NCBI GenBank assembly: GCA_045113775.1
Contig: JBGUJH010000086.1
Span: 1-26,894, forward strand
Direction of reading: 5' to 3'
Source: CAG-791 sp045113775
GTDB lineage: Bacteria; Bacillota; Clostridia; Lachnospirales; Lachnospiraceae
Length of the DNA stretch: 26,894 nucleotides
Shown: piece by piece, positions 1 to 8,172 of the stretch
Layout: each line of letters opens with the position of its first letter
Position numbering within the stretch: the stretch's first letter is position 1
Notes under the pieces: model-generated
The model's database searches: none
Seen by the model: only the letters and a program-made list of their open reading frames with translations
Told to the model about the DNA's origin: nothing
Position numbers and translations under genes: made by a program

Positions 1-12
1 TCCGCTTCATCT

Positions 13-18
13 TATAAT
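13..18 (+). promoter_or_regulatory. -10 box of the carAB promoter (window-edge partial)
   Basis: TATAAT stands about 30 bases before the first leader hairpin. The matching -35 box would fall before the window. The call rests mainly on the second copy of this leader at 6646-6756, where a TTGACA box lies 16 bases upstream of the equivalent TATAAT and the sequence from the -10 box to the hairpin is nearly identical. Confidence 0.6.
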
Positions 19-47
19 TTTTACAAATGAAATATCGTAATTCTCAA

Positions 48-98
48 GGCGCAATGACGTGCCGGAGCTCGAATGCTTCGGGGGTCATTGCGCCTTCT
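48..98 (+). terminator. carA leader hairpin, terminator-like
   Basis: An 11-bp perfect outer stem (48-58 with 84-94) encloses an inner stem of about 7 bp (62-68 with 75-81, one G-U). A short pyrimidine tract follows. A second copy at 6705-6756 keeps both stems while the inner stem and loop differ, so the fold rather than only the bases appears conserved. It lies between promoter and gene, so it may act as an attenuator of carAB. The T-run here is weak (CTTCTTG), so efficient termination is uncertain. Confidence 0.6.
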
Positions 99-141
99 TG
101 CGCGTTAGCAATGGCTCATTGCGATATCAGAGCCATGCGCA
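99..141 (+). promoter_or_regulatory. Second carA leader hairpin with competing pairings
   Basis: ATGGCTC (111-117) can pair with GAGCCAT (130-136), extended by TGCGC (99-103) with GCGCA (137-141). GCAATG (108-113) can instead pair with CATTGC (117-122). The word CATTGCG at 117-123 could also pair with CGCAATG in the first strand of the terminator-like hairpin (50-56), giving a possible antiterminator. These are hand pairings without energies, so the switching role is inference. Confidence 0.35.
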
Positions 142-159
142 GACAGAAAGGCTTCCATT

Positions 160-1344
160 ATGAAAAGAAAATGTGACCGTCAGATCATCCTCGAAGACGG
201 GTCCCGGTACTGCGGCTATGGATTTGGCGACATGCAGGACAAGATCCTGGAGATCGTATTCAATACTTCCATGGTCGGTTACCAGGAGATTCTCTCGGAT
301 CCGTCCTACACGGACCAGGCCGTCGTTATGACCTATCCCCTGATCGGTAACTACGGCATGGCCGATGAGGACTATGAAACCGATCTGCCCACGATCGGCG
401 CGCTGATCGTGCACGAATATAACGACGAACCGTCCAACTTCAGAAGCAGCGCCTCCTTGGGCGACGTCATGCTCCAATTCGGTATCACAGGAATCAGTGG
501 TGTAGATACAAGAAAACTGAACCGCTCGATCAGGGACTTCGGAACACGGAAATGTCTGATCACAGATATCGATACTCCGCTCGAAGAGGGACTTGAGAAA
601 CTTCGCATCTATGAGCTGTCGCGTGATGTCGTGGACAGGGTCAGCACTAAAGAAATATGGCACTCCCCCGCATTTAGCGGTTCCACGGAGCCTGAGGTCA
701 CTGATGTCTCCTCTTCCGCCCCCTTCCACGTCGTCCTTATAGACTGCGGCATGAAGAAGAACATCCTCCGCTCCCTGAACCGGAGGGGATGTGATGTAAC
801 GGTCGTCCCCTGGAAAACTACCCCAGAGGTCATCCGTTCCCTGAAGCCGGACGGGATTATGATCTCCAACGGTCCCGGCGATCCCACAGATGTGCCGGAG
901 ACCATCGAGACCGTGAAGGCGCTGCGCGGCTTCTGTCCTATCTTCGGCATCTGCCTGGGACATCAGATCCTATCGCTCGCTTATGGAGCAAAGACTTACA
1001 AGCTCAAGTTCGGCCACCGCGGAGGGAATCATCCTGTGCGCGATCTGGCGACCGGCCGCATCGAGATCACGTCGCAGAATCACTCTTACGCCGTGGACGC
1101 CGATTCCCTTTCGAAAACGGCGCTCACTGTGACACATGTCAATATTTTGGACAATACGATTGAAGGCGTGAAATGCGAGGAAGACCGCGCTTTCAGCGTC
1201 CAGTATCACCCGGAGAGCTCGCCGGGCCCTCAGGACAGCGCGTATCTGTTCGACCGTTTTATCGAGCTGATGCAGGAGACCCGCGGCGCTGAACCCGGCA
1301 ATGATCTCAATCCCAACAACGACAAGGAGGAGTCCCATGCCTAA
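160..1344 (+). CDS. carA: Carbamoyl phosphate synthase small (glutaminase) subunit
   Basis: This subunit hydrolyses glutamine and channels ammonia to CarB for carbamoyl phosphate synthesis, feeding arginine and pyrimidine pathways in the cytoplasm. The 394-residue length fits the family. The N-terminal CarA domain is followed by a class I glutamine amidotransferase domain from about residue 190, with nucleophile Cys265 in GICLGHQ and His350/Glu352 in QYHPESS completing the triad. The start at 160 follows a modest AAAGG site at 147-151. The stop overlaps the start of carB by 8 bases (ATGCCTAA), indicating translational coupling. No other pyr or arg gene is visible, so pathway dedication cannot be told. 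Expression is probably controlled through the hairpin leader at 48-141. Confidence 0.97.
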   Translation: MKRKCDRQIILEDGSRYCGYGFGDMQDKILEIVFNTSMVGYQEILSDPSYTDQAVVMTYPLIGNYGMADEDYETDLPTIGALIVHEYNDEPSNFRSSASLGDVMLQFGITGISGVDTRKLNRSIRDFGTRKCLITDIDTPLEEGLEKLRIYELSRDVVDRVSTKEIWHSPAFSGSTEPEVTDVSSSAPFHVVLIDCGMKKNILRSLNRRGCDVTVVPWKTTPEVIRSLKPDGIMISNGPGDPTDVPETIETVKALRGFCPIFGICLGHQILSLAYGAKTYKLKFGHRGGNHPVRDLATGRIEITSQNHSYAVDADSLSKTALTVTHVNILDNTIEGVKCEEDRAFSVQYHPESSPGPQDSAYLFDRFIELMQETRGAEPGNDLNPNNDKEESHA

Positions 1345-4300
1345 ACGCACCGACATCCACAAGATCCTCGTCATCGGCTCCGGCCCCATCGTGATCGGGC
1401 AGGCGGCCGAATTCGACTATGCCGGCACCCAGGCCTGCCTCGCACTCAAGGAGGAAGGATACGAGGTAATCCTGTGCAATTCCAACCCCGCGACGATCAT
1501 GACCGACACGTCCATCGCTGATAAGGTCTACATGGAGCCCCTGACTCTGGAATACATTGCCAAAATAGTGCGCAAAGAGCGGCCTGACGCTATTTTGCCG
1601 GGGATTGGCGGGCAGACAGGGCTCAACCTCGCCATGCAGCTGGAGAAGAAAGGAATCCTGGCTGAGTGCCGCACGGAGCTTCTGGGCACGAAGAGCCGGT
1701 CCATCGAGCAGGCGGAGGACCGCGAACTGTTCAAAGAGCTGTGTCTGCGGCTCGGCGAACCCGTACTGCCGTCGGAGATCGCCTGTTCTATGGAGGAAGG
1801 CCTGAAGGCGGCGCGCGACATCGGATACCCTGTCGTCCTGCGGCCGGCTTTCACTCTCGGGGGGACAGGAGGAGGATTCGCGGACTGTGAAGAGGAATTC
1901 ATTCCCATCATGAAAAATGCCCTCTCGCTCTCCCCGGTCAGCCAGGTCCTGATCGAGAAAAGTGTGAAGGGCTGCAAAGAGATCGAATATGAGGTGATGC
2001 GCGACCGGAATGATACGGCTATCACCATCTGCAACATGGAAAATATGGATCCCGTAGGCATACACACCGGGGATTCTATTGTCGTGTGTCCTTCCCAGAC
2101 GCTCACCAACAAAGAATACCACATGCTGCGTGACAGCGCGCTTAAGGTGATCCGCGCTCTGGAGATCGAGGGCGGATGCAACGTCCAGTTCGCGCTGGAT
2201 CCGAATTCATTCCGGTATTACCTGATCGAGGTCAATCCGCGCGTCTCCCGCTCATCGGCACTGGCTTCCAAAGCCAGCGGCTACCCCATCGCCCGTGTTT
2301 CCGCCAAAATCGGAATAGGCATGACGCTCGACGAGATTCCGCTCGCCAACACGCCCGCTTCATTCGAACCTGCTCTCGATTATGTCGTCACAAAAATGCC
2401 TCGCTTCCCTTTTGACAAATTCACGGATGCGGACAACTCGCTCTCCACGCAGATGAAAGCGACCGGCGAAGTCATGAGCATCGGCCGGACTTTTGAGGAG
2501 AGCCTTCTCAAAGCGGTCCGCTCCCTCGAGACGGGGCATTTCCATCTGCATTCGCCTAAGTTCGACGAATGGAGCCGGGAAGCACTGCTGGCTTATGTCA
2601 GTACGGGGACAGACGACCGTATCCTCGCGATCGCGGAGCTGCTGCGCCGGGAGGTATCGGCGACCTCTGAGGTAGTTTGTTGTTCCACAGAGGCGACCTC
2701 TGGGGTGTCCACGACCTCTGAGGTATCTTGTCTCATGCTCGAGGACGAGATCCACCGCCAAAGCGGCATCGACCCCTTCTTCCTGCATGCCATCCGCCGA
2801 ATCGTCGCAGAAGAAAAGGCCCTGCAGGCCTCGCCGAATGACATCGACGAGCTCCGCAAGGCCAAGAAAATGGGCTTCTCCGACAGGGCGATCGGCGTAC
2901 TTTGGGGAATGACCGAGCAGGATGTCTTCACACTGCGCCGACAACACAATATCACTCCGGTCTACAAGATGATCGACACCTGCGCATCGGAGTTTGAGAG
3001 CTATATTCCGTATTTTTATTCTACCTATGAGGATGAGAACGAAGTGATCCTGTCGGATAAGAAGAAAGTGATCGTACTCGGCGCAGGTCCGATCCGAATC
3101 GGGCAGGGTGTCGAATTCGACTATTCCACCGTCCACGCGGTGCAGACGATCAAGAAGGCCGGATATGAGGCGATCATCATCAACAACAACCCGGAGACTG
3201 TGTCGACGGATTATACATGCTCGGATAAGCTCTATTTTGAACCGCTGTGCGTGGAAGACGTGATGAACGTGATCGCGATGGAAAAGCCCGAAGGCGTCAT
3301 TGCTACGCTGGGCGGGCAAACGGCCATCAACCTCGCGGACCCGCTGAAAGAGCGCGGAGTGAAGATCATCGGCACAGACTGCGACGCGATCGACAAGGCG
3401 GAGAACCGCGATCTGTTCGAGAAGCTCCTTGAAACGCTCGGAATCCCGCAGCCACAGGGACGCGCGGTCATCTCCATGGAGGAAGGTGTGAGAGCCGCCG
3501 CCGAGATCGGCTACCCGGTGCTCGTGCGGCCGAGTTTCGTGCTGGGCGGGCGCGCGATGCAGATCGTCGCCAAGGAGAGCGACCTGCGCAGCTATTTAAA
3601 GACCGCCGAGCCCATCGATGAAAGCCGTCCGGTCCTCGTGGACCACTACATCCGCGGCAAAGAAGTGGAAGTCGATGCGGTATGCGACGGCGAGCGGGTC
3701 TTTGTCCCCGGTATCATGGAGCTTGTCGAGAGAACCGGCGTTCACTCGGGCGACTCGATCAGCGTCTATCCCCCTTACAGCCTCTCGACAGGCGTCAAAA
3801 AGACGATCCTCGACTATACGGAAAGGCTGGGACTCGGAATCGGGATCCGCGGTCTCTTCAATATCCAGTTCATCGTCGATGAACGGGAGAATGTCTATAT
3901 CATCGAGGTCAACCCGCGCTCCTCCCGGACTGTGCCGTTCCTCTCCAAAGCAACAGGATACAGCCTGGCGGATATCGCCACACTTGTCAGCCTCGGCATC
4001 ACTTTAAAAGGCCAAGGGCTCATAGTGCGCAGTCCCGCCGAAAAATCCCGTTACTACGTCAAGGTACCGGCTTTCTCGTTCTCAAAACTCCGCGGCATGG
4101 ACGCCTATCTCTCCCCGGAGATGAAGTCCACCGGCGAAGCGATCGGCTACGACAAAAAGCTCCACCGCGCGGTGTACAAAGCGATGATCGCCTCGGGCCT
4201 GACACTGCGCAACTACGGCACAGTCCTTGTCAGTGTCGCCGACGAGGACAAAACAGAGACCATCCCCCTCGTTCGCCGCTTCTACGAGATGGGCTTCAAC

Positions 4301-4600
4301 ATCGAGGCGACCACGCTGACCGCAGAGTACCTGCAAAAGGCCGGAATCCGCACAAGGGTGCTGCACAAACCCAGCGAGCACAGCGAAGAGATGCTGGATT
4401 CCATACGCGCCGGTTACGTCAGCTACGTCATCAACACGCGTGCGATCCTCTCCGGCGTCCACTACGGCGACGGCGTCGCTTTGCGCCGTCTGGCCGCCCT
4501 GAATAACGTTGTTATGCTGACCTCCCTCGACACGGTCCGCATGCTGCTCGACGTGCTGGAGGAAGTCACGATGAATATCTCGACCATTGATGCGGAATGA
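1337..4600 (+). CDS. carB: Carbamoyl phosphate synthase large subunit with an inserted repeat peptide
   Basis: This is the synthetase subunit that makes carbamoyl phosphate from bicarbonate, ammonia and two ATP. The start at 1337 is chosen because AAGGAGG (1323-1329) sits just upstream; it gives 1087 residues against 1073 in E. coli. The two homologous halves each begin with an IGQ..EFDY nucleotide-domain motif (about residues 20 and 583), each with an ATP-grasp domain. A C-terminal MGS-like regulatory domain occupies about 950-1087. Within the central domain, about 28 extra residues (roughly 438-466, with repeated ATSEV/ATSGV/TTSEV) interrupt the usual join between the RRE helix end and EIHRQSGIDPFFL. 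They are encoded by the palindromic repeat at 2661-2730. The frame is intact and all flanking family motifs are present, so the enzyme is probably active with a surface loop insertion. Confidence 0.97.
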   Translation: MPKRTDIHKILVIGSGPIVIGQAAEFDYAGTQACLALKEEGYEVILCNSNPATIMTDTSIADKVYMEPLTLEYIAKIVRKERPDAILPGIGGQTGLNLAMQLEKKGILAECRTELLGTKSRSIEQAEDRELFKELCLRLGEPVLPSEIACSMEEGLKAARDIGYPVVLRPAFTLGGTGGGFADCEEEFIPIMKNALSLSPVSQVLIEKSVKGCKEIEYEVMRDRNDTAITICNMENMDPVGIHTGDSIVVCPSQTLTNKEYHMLRDSALKVIRALEIEGGCNVQFALDPNSFRYYLIEVNPRVSRSSALASKASGYPIARVSAKIGIGMTLDEIPLANTPASFEPALDYVVTKMPRFPFDKFTDADNSLSTQMKATGEVMSIGRTFEESLLKAVRSLETGHFHLHSPKFDEWSREALLAYVSTGTDDRILAIAELLRREVSATSEVVCCSTEATSGVSTTSEVSCLMLEDEIHRQSGIDPFFLHAIRRIVAEEKALQASPNDIDELRKAKKMGFSDRAIGVLWGMTEQDVFTLRRQHNITPVYKMIDTCASEFESYIPYFYSTYEDENEVILSDKKKVIVLGAGPIRIGQGVEFDYSTVHAVQTIKKAGYEAIIINNNPETVSTDYTCSDKLYFEPLCVEDVMNVIAMEKPEGVIATLGGQTAINLADPLKERGVKIIGTDCDAIDKAENRDLFEKLLETLGIPQPQGRAVISMEEGVRAAAEIGYPVLVRPSFVLGGRAMQIVAKESDLRSYLKTAEPIDESRPVLVDHYIRGKEVEVDAVCDGERVFVPGIMELVERTGVHSGDSISVYPPYSLSTGVKKTILDYTERLGLGIGIRGLFNIQFIVDERENVYIIEVNPRSSRTVPFLSKATGYSLADIATLVSLGITLKGQGLIVRSPAEKSRYYVKVPAFSFSKLRGMDAYLSPEMKSTGEAIGYDKKLHRAVYKAMIASGLTLRNYGTVLVSVADEDKTETIPLVRRFYEMGFNIEATTLTAEYLQKAGIRTRVLHKPSEHSEEMLDSIRAGYVSYVINTRAILSGVHYGDGVALRRLAALNNVVMLTSLDTVRMLLDVLEEVTMNISTIDAE
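2661..2730. repeat. Palindromic repeat composite inside carB
   Basis: Three copies of GACCTCTGRGGTR start at 2662, 2695 and 2713 (steps of 33 and 18). ACCTC-T-GAGGT is a near-perfect palindrome, and the third copy continues into ATCTTG. The 70-bp composite aligns without gaps to 8476-8545 in murT, at about 55 of 70 identical bases by hand count. All steps are multiples of three, so the carB frame stays open. The reading frame relative to the repeat differs from that in murT, which argues for insertion at the DNA level rather than a conserved protein motif. Confidence 0.85.
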
Positions 4601-4636
4601 GTGTGCAGCGATGCCTTGCAAGCTTCCTGTGGTCCA

Positions 4637-4667
4637 GGCTCGCAACGCGGGCCGCTGCGCCGCGAGC
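4637..4667. repeat. GGCTCGC/GCGAGC intergenic palindrome
   Basis: GCTCGC at 4638-4643 and GCGAGC at 4662-4667 form an inverted repeat just after carB. Similar GGCTCGC..GCGAGC words occur between genes at 22631-22647 and 24101-24116, suggesting a small extragenic palindrome family. Confidence 0.4.
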
Positions 4668-4713
4668 GGATAAAAAAGATGCCCATATAAAAGGGCATCT
4701 TTTTCTCCGCTCG
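4663..4713. terminator. Bidirectional terminator between carB and the lipoprotein gene
   Basis: AAAAAGATGCCC (4673-4684) pairs perfectly with GGGCATCTTTTT (4693-4704). The stem is prolonged by CGAGCGGA (4663-4670) with TCCGCTCG (4706-4713). A/T tracts on both sides let it work for carB on the plus strand and for the convergent gene ending at 4740 on the minus strand. Confidence 0.9.
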
Positions 4714-4739
4714 TGTGTGCATAATGAACTCAGTGAATG

Positions 4740-6497
4740 TCAATCATCTCGTTCCTCTTTGTCGTACTCCACCCACTCATCGTCCATCTGAATATACAGG
4801 ACATCGTCTTCAATGCGATAATTATAGGAAGCTCCGTCCGGTCCCGCTTCGACGATCACTCCCTTCCTGCTGTACCAGACAATGTCTCTCTCATTACTGC
4901 CGCCGAACATTCCGCTGTGATCCTCATTGAGACGGACAAAGGCAGGATAATTGGATGCGGCCTTTTGGAGCTTCCTGTCATTGAGCAGATATCTGCCCGG
5001 AACGTAGTCGTACTCCTCCTGCGGATCGTGGTTCGTGAACTTGAATGTGTTTATGATGTCCTCGAATGCATTTCCGACACCCTCACCGCTCTCTTCTCCA
5101 CTGTGATCGGGTCTGTCAAACAGCAGAACTCCCTCGTTATGCTCTACCGCAGTCAGCTTCCTTGCGCCAGTCGTGCCATCCCCGGAAGCCGGCAGACTCA
5201 CCGTGAAGCCCCAGGCGTCTTTTCCGCCGCCTATATATCCCTCACTCTGAATTACCTCGGAAGCCTCATAATTTCTCGTCTCATCTGCCAGAACATCATC
5301 TGTGCGGTCATAACTGATATATCTGACCTTCAGCATTTCCGCATCTTCCGAATCCTCCTCTGAAGTGCCGAAGATAAAGTCCACTTCTCCCCGGCTCTCT
5401 TCGATGGTGAACTTCTGCGAATCATAGTACACATACCAACCGTTCTCATTCTCGTAAGTCTTGAAAGATTGAACGTCCTTTTCTCCGGCATCGACACTCC
5501 CGACATTGACGGCGGCTCCGAGATCCTTGCGGTATTCGATCCAGTTCTCGCCCATCTGCAAATAGAGCGAGTCTCCTTCAATACTGTAATAATATGTTTT
5601 CCCGCTCCCGTTATCCTCTTTGATGAGACAGTCCCTGCTGTACCAGATGATGTCCACCGGATCCGCATAGCCGATTACGCCCATATGGTTTTTGCCAAGC
5701 GCTATATATGCGGGGTATCCGGCCGCGGCCTCGTCCGCGGACACTGAACCTGCAGCTGCATCTGTGGCCTCGGCATCTTCCTTCGTCTCCTGCACCAGCA
5801 TGTATTTGCCCGGCACATAATCATACTCCTCCTGGGGCTCCGGATCCGTAAACCGGACAGAGTCAAGGATGACCGACATCGTATCGGAGATCAGTTCTCC
5901 CCTCTCTTCATCGGTCTCGATACTCCCGCGCCTTTCAACGAGGAGTACCCCTTCATTGTATTCAACGGCAGTATACCCGCGGGTCGAATAGCGTCCGTCC
6001 GATACCAGGTCTGTGTGGAAGCACCACATATCCTCCATTCCCGCGAAATATCCCTCGCTCCTCTCCAGATCCTCTCTGTCATAATCCTCCGTGGCTTCAG
6101 CCAGAACGATATCTGTGGATGTGAAGGGAAAATAGCGGAACTCGATCCTGTTGGTCGCGTTTGCATCTCCGTTATATGTGAACCTCACATAGTCCTTTCC
6201 CTCTTCCAGATCTACCAGTTCACTATTGTAGCTCACAGACCATCCGTCTTCACTCTCATAGCGATCTGCTGCAGCTTCCTCCGCTTTTTTCCTGCGCTCT
6301 GCTGCAGCGGCTTCCTCCGGCGTAATTTCCTCAACGGCTTCCACCGGCTCATTCTCGCTCTGCGCAGACTCTGTAACATCTGCAGCCGCATCCTGTTCTT
6401 GCGTTGCGCCTGCCGCACTGTTCTCTGACTGGCTGCCGCATCCTGCTGCAGTCAGAGCAACCGCGCAGAGCATTATGACCAGAATCCTCTTGTTCAT
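4740..6497 (-). CDS. Secreted lipoprotein with two tandem copies of one domain pair
   Basis: The function is unknown. The N-terminus is a lipoprotein signal (MNKR, hydrophobic core, LTAAGC with Cys20), so the 585-residue product should be anchored outside the membrane. A charged Ala/Glu-rich linker (about 25-78) follows. Two related halves, about 79-330 and 345-580, each contain in order: YE.E.GW.V.Y, a YFAG/YIGG..D.W segment, TAVE.NEGVLL, a D.V.FT or F.FTN..PQEEYDYVPG.Y segment, a YPA.. segment, then IVWYSR or IIWYSR and a Y..EDD.LY.QM...W.EY end. The second half looks like an internal duplication of the first. The start at 6497 follows a GAGGGGAA site. The gene stands alone, convergent with carB. 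The last segment resembles small beta domains that score ligand or substrate binding, but I name no family. Confidence 0.88.
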   Translation of the reverse strand: MNKRILVIMLCAVALTAAGCGSQSENSAAGATQEQDAAADVTESAQSENEPVEAVEEITPEEAAAAERRKKAEEAAADRYESEDGWSVSYNSELVDLEEGKDYVRFTYNGDANATNRIEFRYFPFTSTDIVLAEATEDYDREDLERSEGYFAGMEDMWCFHTDLVSDGRYSTRGYTAVEYNEGVLLVERRGSIETDEERGELISDTMSVILDSVRFTDPEPQEEYDYVPGKYMLVQETKEDAEATDAAAGSVSADEAAAGYPAYIALGKNHMGVIGYADPVDIIWYSRDCLIKEDNGSGKTYYYSIEGDSLYLQMGENWIEYRKDLGAAVNVGSVDAGEKDVQSFKTYENENGWYVYYDSQKFTIEESRGEVDFIFGTSEEDSEDAEMLKVRYISYDRTDDVLADETRNYEASEVIQSEGYIGGGKDAWGFTVSLPASGDGTTGARKLTAVEHNEGVLLFDRPDHSGEESGEGVGNAFEDIINTFKFTNHDPQEEYDYVPGRYLLNDRKLQKAASNYPAFVRLNEDHSGMFGGSNERDIVWYSRKGVIVEAGPDGASYNYRIEDDVLYIQMDDEWVEYDKEERDD

Positions 6498-6541
6498 TTC
6501 ATTTCCCCTCTGCTTTCATTTCGTGTCTCACTGATCTTACA

Positions 6542-6567
6542 AGAGAAATCAGCTTTCTCTAACTATA
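6542..6567 (-). promoter_or_regulatory. Possible extended -10 promoter and inverted repeat for the lipoprotein gene
   Basis: On the minus strand TGCTATAGT (TATAGT at 6567-6562) resembles an extended -10 box, with no convincing -35. Just downstream, AGAGAAA (6542-6548) and TTTCTCT (6554-6560) form a 7-bp inverted repeat around 5 bases, a candidate operator or leader hairpin. Confidence 0.35.
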
Positions 6568-6645
6568 GCACAAAACTGCCCTTTGATATCAGCGGAAAAC
6601 GTTTCTTTCAGGCCTTTTCTCCCTGTGCTCCGGGCGGATTCCCTC

Positions 6646-6673
6646 TTGACAAATTCCTGCATCATCCTATAAT
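6646..6673 (+). promoter_or_regulatory. Promoter of the ATP-grasp/murT/gatD unit
   Basis: TTGACA (6646-6651) and TATAAT (6668-6673) are separated by 16 bases, both perfect consensus boxes. The sequence following the -10 box is nearly the same as that upstream of carA. Confidence 0.85.
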
Positions 6674-6704
6674 TTTTTACAAATGAAATATCGAAATATT
6701 CAAG

Positions 6705-6758
6705 GCGCAATGACGTGCCGAAGCCAATAGCTTCGTGGGGTCATTGCGCTTTTCTTTT
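6705..6758 (+). terminator. Leader hairpin with T-tract, second copy of the carA leader
   Basis: A 10-bp outer stem (6705-6714 with 6740-6749) and a 6-bp inner stem (6719-6724 with 6730-6735) are followed by a T-rich tract (TTTTCTTTTT). This is a good intrinsic terminator about 30 bases after a consensus promoter and 155 bases before the gene, so attenuation is likely. The remaining leader to 6911 holds no further convincing structure or gene. Confidence 0.75.
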
Positions 6759-6911
6759 TGCCTCAGTAAGAAGACTTGCCGGATTGCATCCGACGACCTC
6801 CCGGGAAGTTCTGGTTTTTGTTTTTTCGTTGTATATCATTCGTTATTTTGTTAATCTCTTTTCATCGGATCTCTAATGTCGTTTTCAAAATAGAAAGGAC
6901 CTGTTTTCTAA

Positions 6912-8108
6912 ATGAAGAACTTTATATTTATATCTCCTCATTTCCCGGTCAACTACCGCAATTTCTGCATTAAGCTGCATGAAAACGGCGTCAATGTCCT
7001 TGGAATCGGGGACGCCCCCTACGATTCCCTCGACTATATGCTGCAGGGAGCCCTGACAGAGTATTACCGCGTAAATAACATGGAAAACTATGATGAAATG
7101 TACCGCGCAGTGGCTTTTTTCTGCTTCAAGTACGGAAAGATCGACGGACTTGAGAGCAACAACGAGTACTGGCTTGAACAGGATGCCAGGCTTCGCAAGG
7201 ACTTCAACATTCCCGGTCTGAAGCCGGAAACACTCTCCTCTATAAAGAGCAAGTCAGGCATGAAAAAATACTATGCGCAGGCCGGGGTGCCTTCCGCCCG
7301 CTATCACCTGGTGACAGATCTCGCACAGAGTCTGGCCTTTATCGATAAAGTCGGCTATCCGGTGATTGCTAAGCCGGACAACGGAGTCGGCGCCGTTGAC
7401 ACCTTCAAGATCAGCAGCGATGACGAGCTGAAGACCTTTCATGAACAGAACTTCGGAGACGTGCAGTTCATTATGGAAGAATTTGTCCCCGGTGAGATCT
7501 TTTCCTACGACGCCATCATTGGAAGCCATGGACAGCCCCTTCTGGAAACGGGGAATAACACGCCCAGGTCCATCATGGAGATCGTGAACAACCAGGAGAG
7601 CTGTTTCTTTTTCATCGAAAAACAAATTAAAGATGACCTGCGCGAAGCCGGCCGCAGATGCGTCGGGGCCTTTGGCATTCGGAGCCGATTCATTCACTTC
7701 GAATTCTTCCGCTTGCTTGAGGACCACGCCTATTTGGGCAAAAAAGGGACAATAGTCAGTTTAGAGGCAAACCTGCGCCCTTCCGGCGGCTTCACGCCGG
7801 ATATGATCAATTACGCCAACAGTACCGATGTCTACAAGGACTGGGCGGATATGATCACCTTCGACAAGCTTACTTCTAAAGATAACGCCGAGAAATTCTA
7901 TTGTGTTTCTGTAGGTCTCAGAGACAGCCGCCGCTATGTACACAATGAACAGGAGATCCTGCAAAAATACGCGGACAAGATCGTCCTCAGGCAGCGCCTT
8001 CCGGAAGTCCTTGCCCACGGTATGGGCGACAGCCTGTACCTTGCCAAATTCAGCGACAAAAAAGATATGGATGAGTTCATCCGCTTCCTTATTCAGGAGG
8101 GGTCTTGA
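6912..8108 (+). CDS. Orphan ATP-grasp ligase
   Basis: An ATP-dependent carboxylate-amine or carboxylate-thiol ligase of unknown substrate; 398 residues, cytoplasmic (no signal or membrane segment). A pre-ATP-grasp domain (about 1-110) is followed by the ATP-grasp fold: Lys154 with a glycine-rich loop in AKPDNGVGA, the E..VPGEIFSYD strand (about 189-200), and the Mg-binding residues Glu264 and Glu285/Asn287/Arg289 in SLEANLRPSGG. AAAGGA (6894-6899) lies 12 bases before the start, slightly far. It is first in a likely operon with murT (64-base gap) and gatD, and shares its leader type with carAB. Some ATP-grasp enzymes attach amino acids to peptidoglycan precursors, so a cell wall role is conceivable, but this is only inferred from neighbours. 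Confidence 0.85.
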   Translation: MKNFIFISPHFPVNYRNFCIKLHENGVNVLGIGDAPYDSLDYMLQGALTEYYRVNNMENYDEMYRAVAFFCFKYGKIDGLESNNEYWLEQDARLRKDFNIPGLKPETLSSIKSKSGMKKYYAQAGVPSARYHLVTDLAQSLAFIDKVGYPVIAKPDNGVGAVDTFKISSDDELKTFHEQNFGDVQFIMEEFVPGEIFSYDAIIGSHGQPLLETGNNTPRSIMEIVNNQESCFFFIEKQIKDDLREAGRRCVGAFGIRSRFIHFEFFRLLEDHAYLGKKGTIVSLEANLRPSGGFTPDMINYANSTDVYKDWADMITFDKLTSKDNAEKFYCVSVGLRDSRRYVHNEQEILQKYADKIVLRQRLPEVLAHGMGDSLYLAKFSDKKDMDEFIRFLIQEGS

Positions 8109-8172
8109 CCTCTCAGGATGACTCGAGTGTATCCGGCTCCGCTGTTCGCTTTTTTTGCCTAAGGAGGGATTC

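Noticed and set aside
1301..1336. Upstream in-frame start for carB
   Set aside because: It would overlap carA by 44 bases and has no ribosome site; AAGGAGG directly precedes the ATG at 1337.
8155..8172. TTG start for murT at 8155
   Set aside because: The ribosome site AAGGAGGG lies after it, so the ATG at 8173 is the better start.
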